DNA of 18,376 bases from AB-629-J13 sp964496365. GTDB lineage: Bacteria > Fidelibacterota > Marinisomatia > Marinisomatales > AB-629-J13. The position numbers and the translations under genes are program-made. The first letter of the stretch is position 1. Every line of letters starts with the position of its first letter. The notes under the pieces are model-generated. The model made no database searches, was not told the origin of the DNA, and saw only the letters and a list, made by a program, of their open reading frames with translations. The stretch lies in NCBI GenBank assembly GCA_964496365.1, contig CAZBZK010000029.1, forward strand, positions 1-18,376. The letters run 5' to 3'. This document shows, piece after piece, positions 1 to 5,686 of the stretch.

Positions 1-79
1 CCTTTTATTTGGTATGTAGTTGGGTTTATTTGACACACTTTATAATATTTCCTTTTTATTTATTTCCATTTATTATTAT

Positions 80-102
80 CTCAATAAATCCTATTTATCG
101 AG
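80..102 (-). terminator. Hairpin just downstream of tRNA-Gly
   Basis: Read on the minus strand, this is a 10-bp stem (one G.U pair) with a 3-base AGG loop, starting 15 bases after the end of the tRNA-Gly gene. On the plus strand the same stem has an A-C mismatch, so the helix is better as a minus-strand RNA. It is not followed by a clean U-run, so it may be a weak terminator or a 3'-processing boundary for the tRNA transcript rather than a classical intrinsic terminator. Confidence 0.3.
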
Positions 103-117
103 GGGAATTTTTGCATG

Positions 118-189
118 AGCGGGCGATGAGAATCGAACTCACGTCACCAGCTTGGGAAGCTGGGGTAATAGCCATTATACGACGCCCGC
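118..189 (-). tRNA. tRNA-Gly, anticodon CCC
   Basis: Read on the minus strand this folds as a complete cloverleaf. The acceptor stem is 7 perfect pairs (positions 183-189 with 119-125) and the discriminator is U (position 118), as usual for bacterial tRNA-Gly. The D arm has the G18-G19 pair in its loop. The anticodon stem is 5 bp, with loop UUCCCAA at 152-158 giving anticodon CCC (154-156), which reads GGG. The T stem has 5 pairs with loop UUCGAUU. No CCA is encoded after the discriminator. It is the minor glycine isoacceptor, so another tRNA-Gly must supply GGA and GGC decoding. No strong promoter is seen just upstream; TTGCAA and TACTTT 18 bases apart are a weak candidate. Its D and anticodon arms closely match a truncated copy at 5297-5350. 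Confidence 0.95.
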
Positions 190-326
190 AGTTGTCGTCA
201 TAAAGTAATCACTTTTTATGCCATTTTGCAAGTATGATAAGATGGGAGTGTCCAATTAAACAAAAACAATGTGATCTCTGAGTTTACTTACCCACCACCA
301 TCTTTTAAAAAATCTCCATCCTGTGG

Positions 327-3302
327 CTACAACCTTCTATCGAAAGTCCTTTGTAAACTATCTAATTGAGAAACGGTAAGCGTATATACATCAAATGTTT
401 TTTCTACGGTTCCATGAACTAAAAATAGTGTTTCCCAATTAAGTAAGTCTCCATATTTCTTATAGGTTTTAGGAAACATTACACATTCAAATATATCTGT
501 CTCATCTTCAAAAGTGATAAACTCCATTGCTTCTTTACGCTTGGTGGCAGTGACTTTTCGTGTTATAAGCACACCTGCAAAAACAACCTTACGATTGTAG
601 AATTTATGAATATACTTGGCTTTTTTAATACGGTTACGAATAAATGGTTGGTATTTCATTAATGGATGTTCACCGATGGGAAATCCAAATGCTTCAAATT
701 CTAAGGTTATCTTTTCTTTATGACTAAGGGGTGTGGTATTAATATTAATCTGCATCGGATTCCGGTTTTCTGAAGACTGCAAATAAAATGATGCTGTTTT
801 TAATGCAATTTCTCTATGGTTTAGTGTGGTACATAAATCTGTGAAACAGCCAGCGTTAACCAGTGCCATTGCATCTGCCATATTAATATCTGTTCGTAAT
901 AGAAAATCATCTAAAGATCGAAAATCACCGTTCTTACGTTCATCTAAAATGACTGCGATTGCTTTTTCCTGTAAATTTCGAATTGCCATAAACCCCATAC
1001 GGATTTTATTATGTTTCCCTTTGTATTTCTTCAAACTTAGGTTAATATGAGGTTTGAGAATTTTTATGCCAAATCGTTTGGCTTCGCTCATGTAGGCATA
1101 GGCAGAATAGAATCCACCTTGATTGCTCATAACACTTGCTAAAAATTCTGCAGGAAAGTGGGCTTTTAAGTAGGCACACGTAAATGATAACATGGCATAA
1201 GATGCCGAATGAGGTTTACAAAAAGAATATCCTGAAAAAGATTCAATCATAGCCCACAGTTTTTCTGCAAGTTCAGAGGTATAACCATTTTTGTTGGCTC
1301 CTTTGATAAATTTTTTCTTCCAGAAAGGAACTGTGTGTGCCAATGAACTACGAGATATTACTTTACGGATATAATCAGAATCTGCGTAACCAAATCCTGC
1401 AATATCTCTGGCAACGGTTGACACTTGTTCTTCATAAACCATAATACCGTAACTTTCTGAAAGGCAATGTAAATCAGGGTGGAGCAATTTCCATGGCTTT
1501 CCGTGGATTCGTTTTAACATAAGCGTGGTGAAACGGTTTGCGGCAGGACGAATAATAGATGAATAAATGACCACATGTTCAAAGTCTATCATTTGAGATT
1601 TGGCGAGTAGTTGCCGAGTCGCAGGACTTTCAATATAAAATATTCCCATGGTTCTTCCAGCCTTCATTAACTCAATTGTTTTTTTGTCCTCTGTTGATTG
1701 GATTTGATGGTAATCCATATATTTATTTCGATACAATCCGAGTTGATGTAAAGTATCTCGTACAACTGCCAACGATCGATTTCCAAGAATATCGATTTTT
1801 AGCAATCCGGAATCTTCCACTTGATCTTTTTCCCATTCTACAATTTGTACATTTTTGGGTGTTTTTAAAACAGGCACATAAGTTTGAATTTCGTCCGGGA
1901 CAATAATCACACCACCGGGATGAACCGATGAATTACGAAGAACTCCAATCACTTTTTCACTCTCAAGTAAAATTTTTTCAAGTGTATCATCCATATCTAC
2001 ATTTTTAAATCGATGATCCGTTTTAATCCATTTGGCCAATTCTCGTCTGCGATTATAATATCCAATTCGTTTTGTTACGGACTTAATCTCCTCATTGGAA
2101 AGTCCATATACTTTCCCGACTTCTCTGACTGCCGAACGAGGTTGTAGGAAAACTTGATTAGAAACCATTGCTGTACGCCTGTTTCCATAGGTGTTAAAAA
2201 TATACTCTAAAATATTATCCCGTTCATCCCAAGGGAAATCGATGTCTATGTCTGGCATATCGATGCGTTCAGGATGAATAAATCGCTCGAATTGAAGGTT
2301 ATATTTAATGGGATCCACTTGTGTAATCATGAGACAATAGCTCACAATGGAAGCAGCTCCACTTCCCCGTCCAATAGTGGATTTTGTTTGTTTTACAATG
2401 TCTCGGACAATTAAAAAATAAGTGGCAAAACCTTTTTGGATAATAATATCCAACTCATAATGGATGCGTTTTTGGATTTGCACCGTAAGTTTACCGTAAC
2501 GTTTTTGCGCACCTTTCATAGTGAGTTCTCGAAGCGTTTGATTTGGATTATCTGTTTTACTCCTACCCTTGCCAACAGCAGGAAACACTGTATGGCTGTA
2601 GTCCCAGTCTGTTTTACATCTTTGAGCAAGTTGATAACTGTTACGGATTGCCTCACTACTGTTTGGAAAGAGCCGTTGCATGTCTCCTTCTGTTCTGAAC
2701 CAATGATTACTGGATTTGCATTGATTTTGGTTCAATCGAGATAAAGTTGTATTGTTATGAATCGCTCGTAATATTTGATGCGTTTGAACATCTTTTGGAT
2801 ACATAAAATAGACATCTCCCGTAGCCACGGATTTAAGATGGAGTTCTTCTGCCCACTGTTTAGATATAATTTCATCCACTCCGGGACGTAATTCGATAAA
2901 GAGTTGTGATAGCGGAATCGTATTGATAAGCAAATCTAAAGTATGCTTTTGATGGGATAGTACAAAAAGTCCGGAATGATGATTTTTTAGGATATCCGGT
3001 AGTGATAAATGTTTATCCAAATGGACTGCAGATAGAATCCGGCATAGATTTGAAAATCCGTTTTGAGCTTCAACAAGCAGTATGACTTCATGCTTGTCTG
3101 TAATAATATTTGATCCTGCGATGGGCTTTATTCCATAGTCTTTAGCAAGACGCACAAAATGGATAAATCCCCATAAACCGTTTACTTCCGTAACAGCTAC
3201 ATAAGGCATCTTTAATGTTTTAACTGCCTGAAGATAATCGTAAAATGTACTTGGACTGTACATTTTGGAATAATGTGTGTGTACGTTTAAATGGATAAAC
3301 AC
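327..3302 (-). CDS. dnaE2: Error-prone DNA polymerase III alpha subunit, DnaE2/ImuC-like
   Basis: This is a C-family DNA polymerase and probably the polymerising subunit of a translesion mutasome. From the chosen start the order is: N-terminal PHP domain (opening F-I-H-L-N-V-H-T-H-Y-S), palm with the catalytic motif PDIDIDF at 350-356 (aspartates 353 and 355), third aspartate in KIDILG (504), KPHSASYA near 696, and an OB fold near 905-977. The protein then ends, without the C-terminal clamp- and tau-binding region of replicative DnaE. At 991 residues it is about 150 shorter than replicative DnaE, as expected for DnaE2 or related short types. The GTG at 3302 is chosen because it lies 8 bases after the imuB stop and puts the PHP strand at the N-terminus, as in homologues. 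An in-frame ATG at 3371 would add 23 unconserved residues and overlap imuB by 62 bases. The first His of the PHP HxH pair is Asn, so nuclease activity is doubtful. Confidence 0.85.
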   Translation of the reverse strand: MFIHLNVHTHYSKMYSPSTFYDYLQAVKTLKMPYVAVTEVNGLWGFIHFVRLAKDYGIKPIAGSNIITDKHEVILLVEAQNGFSNLCRILSAVHLDKHLSLPDILKNHHSGLFVLSHQKHTLDLLINTIPLSQLFIELRPGVDEIISKQWAEELHLKSVATGDVYFMYPKDVQTHQILRAIHNNTTLSRLNQNQCKSSNHWFRTEGDMQRLFPNSSEAIRNSYQLAQRCKTDWDYSHTVFPAVGKGRSKTDNPNQTLRELTMKGAQKRYGKLTVQIQKRIHYELDIIIQKGFATYFLIVRDIVKQTKSTIGRGSGAASIVSYCLMITQVDPIKYNLQFERFIHPERIDMPDIDIDFPWDERDNILEYIFNTYGNRRTAMVSNQVFLQPRSAVREVGKVYGLSNEEIKSVTKRIGYYNRRRELAKWIKTDHRFKNVDMDDTLEKILLESEKVIGVLRNSSVHPGGVIIVPDEIQTYVPVLKTPKNVQIVEWEKDQVEDSGLLKIDILGNRSLAVVRDTLHQLGLYRNKYMDYHQIQSTEDKKTIELMKAGRTMGIFYIESPATRQLLAKSQMIDFEHVVIYSSIIRPAANRFTTLMLKRIHGKPWKLLHPDLHCLSESYGIMVYEEQVSTVARDIAGFGYADSDYIRKVISRSSLAHTVPFWKKKFIKGANKNGYTSELAEKLWAMIESFSGYSFCKPHSASYAMLSFTCAYLKAHFPAEFLASVMSNQGGFYSAYAYMSEAKRFGIKILKPHINLSLKKYKGKHNKIRMGFMAIRNLQEKAIAVILDERKNGDFRSLDDFLLRTDINMADAMALVNAGCFTDLCTTLNHREIALKTASFYLQSSENRNPMQININTTPLSHKEKITLEFEAFGFPIGEHPLMKYQPFIRNRIKKAKYIHKFYNRKVVFAGVLITRKVTATKRKEAMEFITFEDETDIFECVMFPKTYKKYGDLLNWETLFLVHGTVEKTFDVYTLTVSQLDSLQRTFDRRL

Positions 3303-3309
3303 ATAAACT

Positions 3310-4485
3310 TCAACTATAGTTTTTTGAGTAGAGATCAGAAGAAAATCCATTATGGATACTATGATTCCCAAACTTAGAGCGGACTTTGTCTAATGCAGAT
3401 GAAATATTGTCTTGTCTGACTTCTGATTGATCAAAAAAAGATAACTGTCTGCTGACTGAGAACAAATCCGTAACCGAAATAATGATAGAACGAACCCGAT
3501 TACGGCGAGTAAACACCTTATCCAATAAAGATGTGCAGATATCAATAATGGTATGGTCATCATTGCCAGAAAGCTTATTTTTCCGTTTATTTAAAAACCC
3601 ATCCGTATAATGAATTTCAATACTGATTTGTTTTCCAGAACGAAAAGAAGAACGCATTCTAAATCCAATATGTCCGCATAATTCTCGAACAATGCTCTGT
3701 AGAAGGTGATAATCATTACTGTCATGAGAAAGAATTTTTTGTTCACTGATCTTAGTTTTTTCCAATAGGGGATACACAGGAGAAATATCTTTTCCAAATA
3801 CTTGCATATCCAATTGAGAGTAATAATGCCCAAATAGAGCGTGTGCAAGTTGAGGGATTTTAAAAATATCTTGAACCTGAGAAATGGTAATCAGCATGAG
3901 GAATCGAATTAATTTCTTTATGGGGTTTTCCTTGCAGACAGGCAAAAACATGGGAGATAGTGGTGCTACAAATTTTGTTTCATTCCCATTTTTAATGTGC
4001 CAAACGGTTTCAGGGACAACTTCCGTGGATAGTTTGCTCACCAATTTATTGGTACTAATTCCTATTTTACTTTGCATGTTCAATTGATTTTTAATGTTTC
4101 GGGTGATATGCAACCCAACATCGTTCATGCGACCTAATAATCCACTTGTTCCCGTCATATCCATATAATATTGTCCAAAGGCTTCCGGTTCAAATACGGG
4201 AGTGTAATTGCAAATCGTTTTGGATATGTTTTTATGAACCCGACTGTATAAATTACGGTTATAAGGTAACATTCGGACACTATGTGACATCTTTCGAGCC
4301 ATGTGAATCTTCATTCCTCTGAATAAACCTTCTTCTTTCGCTTCACGTGAAAGAGCAACGATACTACCATTGTCATGATGTGAAGATATAATCGCAATTG
4401 GCTTGGTGCGTAATGTTTGGTCTATTATGCGTTCAGCTTGAAGCTCCATATCCTGAAGGCGTAAATGAAATATATTCCGAGACAC
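3310..4485 (-). CDS. imuB: Catalytically dead Y-family polymerase, ImuB-like
   Basis: This protein has the Y-family (DinB/UmuC/ImuB) fold pattern in order: palm strand NIFHLRL, fingers-like PIAIISSHHDNG...ALSREAKEEGL, palm motif YYMDMTG, helix-hairpin segment near 198-215, little-finger region, and a C-terminal stretch ALDKVRSKFG. The metal-binding acids are missing. The first Asp (DinB 'VDMD') is Arg9, and the Asp-Glu pair before 'AYLD' is Gly104-Gln105. Loss of these residues is the hallmark of ImuB, a non-catalytic scaffold that brings DnaE2 to the sliding clamp. A clean beta-clamp motif, QLSFFD, lies at 347-352. At 391 residues it is shorter than typical ImuB (about 500), so the C-terminal partner-binding tail is reduced. 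The GTG start is 2 bases after the lexA stop, consistent with translational coupling; it preserves the first beta strand. An alternative ATG 12 codons later would delete that strand. Confidence 0.82.
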   Translation of the reverse strand: MSRNIFHLRLQDMELQAERIIDQTLRTKPIAIISSHHDNGSIVALSREAKEEGLFRGMKIHMARKMSHSVRMLPYNRNLYSRVHKNISKTICNYTPVFEPEAFGQYYMDMTGTSGLLGRMNDVGLHITRNIKNQLNMQSKIGISTNKLVSKLSTEVVPETVWHIKNGNETKFVAPLSPMFLPVCKENPIKKLIRFLMLITISQVQDIFKIPQLAHALFGHYYSQLDMQVFGKDISPVYPLLEKTKISEQKILSHDSNDYHLLQSIVRELCGHIGFRMRSSFRSGKQISIEIHYTDGFLNKRKNKLSGNDDHTIIDICTSLLDKVFTRRNRVRSIIISVTDLFSVSRQLSFFDQSEVRQDNISSALDKVRSKFGNHSIHNGFSSDLYSKNYS

Positions 4486-4487
4486 CT

Positions 4488-5090
4488 CTATGAATCGTAT
4501 TTTCTCATCACACTTAAAACGATTCCACCAATTCTAAAATCATCTTCAGGTTCAACATGGATTACATCAAATGCAGAATTCGCAGGATGTAGTTCGATCT
4601 TGTTATCTATCATGTGATAACGTTTGAGTGTGGCTTCGTTATTTATATAAGCAATAACCATGTCTCCATTGTTTGCGGTTTGCGTTTCTTTAACAATGAT
4701 ATAATCACCTTCCTGAATATGATCTTCAATCATCGAATCACCTCGTACAGACAATACATAATTATTTTGATTTAAATAGGAAGGTGGAACTTCAATTTGC
4801 TCCCTATCTTCAAAAACTTCGAGTGGATATCCAGCTTGTACACTTCCCAATAGAGGGAGTGTTTTTCGTACATGTTGTTCTAAAATAGATAGGGCTCTTT
4901 TCCCTTGATATCCCCGTGTGCGTTCAATAACTCCTTCCTTTTCCAATTCTGTAACATACCAATGGACAGTTCCCAGCGAATTGATTTTTAACCCTTTCAT
5001 GATTTCTGCAAATGTAGGCGGTCTGTCATGATGGTTTGTAAAATCTTGGATGTAATTCACAAAGTTTTGTTTTTTGGGAGATAGATACAT
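4488..5090 (-). CDS. lexA: LexA SOS repressor and autoprotease
   Basis: This is the SOS transcriptional repressor, cleaved upon RecA activation. Residues 1-65 form the LexA winged-helix DNA-binding domain (TFAEIMKGLKIN..TVHWYVTELEKEGVIER). The self-cleavage bond is Ala86-Gly87 in SVQAGYP, and the catalytic dyad is Ser119 (RGDSM) and Lys156 (ATLKRY), the same numbers as in E. coli LexA. At 200 residues it is full length. It is the first gene of lexA-imuB-dnaE2, with only 2 bases to imuB, so the repressor very likely controls its own gene and the two polymerase-like genes as one SOS unit. A direct repeat 32-50 bases before the ATG is the likely operator. Because the recognition helix differs from E. 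coli, the operator need not be a CTG-N10-CAG site. The Shine-Dalgarno is weak (GAGA). Confidence 0.95.
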   Translation of the reverse strand: MYLSPKKQNFVNYIQDFTNHHDRPPTFAEIMKGLKINSLGTVHWYVTELEKEGVIERTRGYQGKRALSILEQHVRKTLPLLGSVQAGYPLEVFEDREQIEVPPSYLNQNNYVLSVRGDSMIEDHIQEGDYIIVKETQTANNGDMVIAYINNEATLKRYHMIDNKIELHPANSAFDVIHVEPEDDFRIGGIVLSVMRKYDS

Positions 5091-5121
5091 GTTTTTCTCT
5101 ACGCTAAATATGCAATATTGA

Positions 5122-5140
5122 TACTCGTAAGTTACTCGTA
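5122..5140 (-). promoter_or_regulatory. Presumed LexA operator: TACTCGTA direct repeat
   Basis: The 8-mer TACTCGTA occurs twice, at 5122-5129 and 5133-5140, exactly 11 bp apart (one helical turn), 32-50 bases before the lexA ATG. Each copy is also a partial dyad (TAC-N2-GTA). It is in the right place to block lexA transcription. Calling it the LexA operator is inference from position and repetition; it matches neither the E. coli (CTG-N10-CAG) nor the Bacillus (GAAC-N4-GTTC) consensus. Confidence 0.5.
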
Positions 5141-5196
5141 TATTAAAAAGAAGTTATCATACGAAAAAAGCGGAAAAGTAAAAGATGACATTGGAA

Positions 5197-5213
5197 ATAT
5201 TCTTGAAGAATAT
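5197..5213. promoter_or_regulatory. 17-bp palindrome, possible regulator site
   Basis: ATATTCTT-G-AAGAATAT is a perfect 8-1-8 inverted repeat. The one-base centre makes it a poor RNA hairpin but a good binding site for a dimeric DNA-binding protein. It lies about 107-123 bases upstream of the lexA start and touches the next inverted repeat. The regulator is unknown. Confidence 0.4.
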
Positions 5214-5228
5214 AGCTAATCAGCTATA
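5211..5228. repeat. Inverted repeat TATAGCT-N4-AGCTATA
   Basis: A perfect 7-bp inverted repeat with a 4-base centre (AATC) shares three bases with the 17-bp palindrome to its left. On the plus strand it is followed by a T-rich stretch (5230-5245), so a weak plus-strand terminator is possible, but no plus-strand gene precedes it. A paired operator with the neighbouring palindrome is the other reading. Confidence 0.4.
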
Positions 5229-5296
5229 CTTATATTTCTTTTTTTATACATCGGCAGCACTTTAAAACACTGTCTTTTTGATGGGAGCGTTTACTT

Positions 5297-5350
5297 GGAG
5301 GTGCGGAATTCAGTCTGGAAAACTGGGGTAATGGCGATTATACGACCACC
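5297..5350 (-). pseudogene. Truncated tRNA-Gly(UCC)-like relic
   Basis: Read on the minus strand, the D arm and 5' half of the anticodon arm match the intact tRNA-Gly at 118-189 almost base for base: 24 of 26 positions over the block ending at 5345. The anticodon loop UUUCCAG gives UCC (5317-5319) with U33 in place. After the anticodon stem only about six bases remain before an acceptor-like 3' strand (CACCUCC), so the variable loop and T arm are missing. The D-loop GG that contacts the T loop is CG, the anticodon stem has one mismatch, and the acceptor stem pairs poorly. These defects point to a decayed gene. A T-armless working tRNA would be very unusual in bacteria. Confidence 0.7.
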
Positions 5351-5563
5351 TTTTTTCAATTGGCTAATATATTTTTTTTATCAAATTTTCCTTCACTTCA
5401 TTTAATATTCTAATTTTATTTTCTAAACGTTTCTATAATAGGGCTTTATGAGATTCAATAAAATTCAAGTAAAAAATACAGGATAAAATCACCATGATTT
5501 ACATATTTTTTTCACGACGATAGAAACAATAATTTTTGGAAAATAAAAATTGCTAAAATAACT

Positions 5564-5592
5564 TTGACTCCGCCAACCATCGGAATTTTAAT
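5564..5592 (+). promoter_or_regulatory. Sigma70-type promoter for nrdJ
   Basis: TTGACT at 5564-5569 and TTTAAT at 5587-5592 are separated by exactly 17 bases, each one mismatch from consensus. Transcription would start near 5599 and give an untranslated leader of about 88 bases before the nrdJ ATG. No NrdR-box pair is evident in the leader. Confidence 0.55.
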
Positions 5593-5686
5593 GTTTTGAT
5601 TCCGGAGACATACTTTCTTGTTCGCTTTTTTGCCCAATTTGCAGTGAATACAGTTTTCCACATACATCACATTTAAAAGGAATTTT

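Larger units (their letters stand above)
5091..5686. other. Divergent lexA/nrdJ intergenic region
   Basis: This 596-base, very AT-rich stretch separates divergent lexA (minus) and nrdJ (plus). From left to right it holds the presumed lexA operator (5122-5140), two adjoining inverted repeats (5197-5228), a truncated tRNA-Gly-like relic (5297-5350), a T/A-rich stretch 5353-5563 with one TATAAT-like box at 5435-5440 but no convincing gene, and the nrdJ promoter (5564-5592). No protein with a credible start and ribosome site was found. No conserved cobalamin-riboswitch box was seen before nrdJ. Confidence 0.7.

Noticed and set aside
9..203. 64-codon open frame over the left edge
   Set aside because: It runs through the tRNA-Gly gene on the opposite strand, has no ribosome site and looks like AT-rich chance sequence.
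327..3302. Replicative DnaE1 as the identity of the DnaE-like gene
   Set aside because: The protein stops after the OB fold, is about 150 residues too short, and sits in an SOS cassette with lexA and an ImuB-like gene.
3302..3371. Upstream ATG at 3371 as the dnaE2 start
   Set aside because: It adds 23 residues before the PHP strand and would overlap imuB by 62 bases. The GTG at 3302 fits the family N-terminus and the imuB stop.
3591..3848. 85-codon minus-strand frame inside imuB
   Set aside because: It overlaps the well-supported Y-family gene in another frame and shows no family pattern.
240..5290. GATGGGAGTGT at 240-250 and GATGGGAGCGT at 5280-5290 as flanking direct repeats of an island
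   Set aside because: A 10-of-11 match between two stretches of about 300 bases is expected about once by chance, so it adds no support to the island idea.
5091..5686. CRISPR array, riboswitch or transposase in the long intergenic region
   Set aside because: No regularly spaced repeats, no conserved riboswitch boxes and no transposase-like frame were found on either strand.
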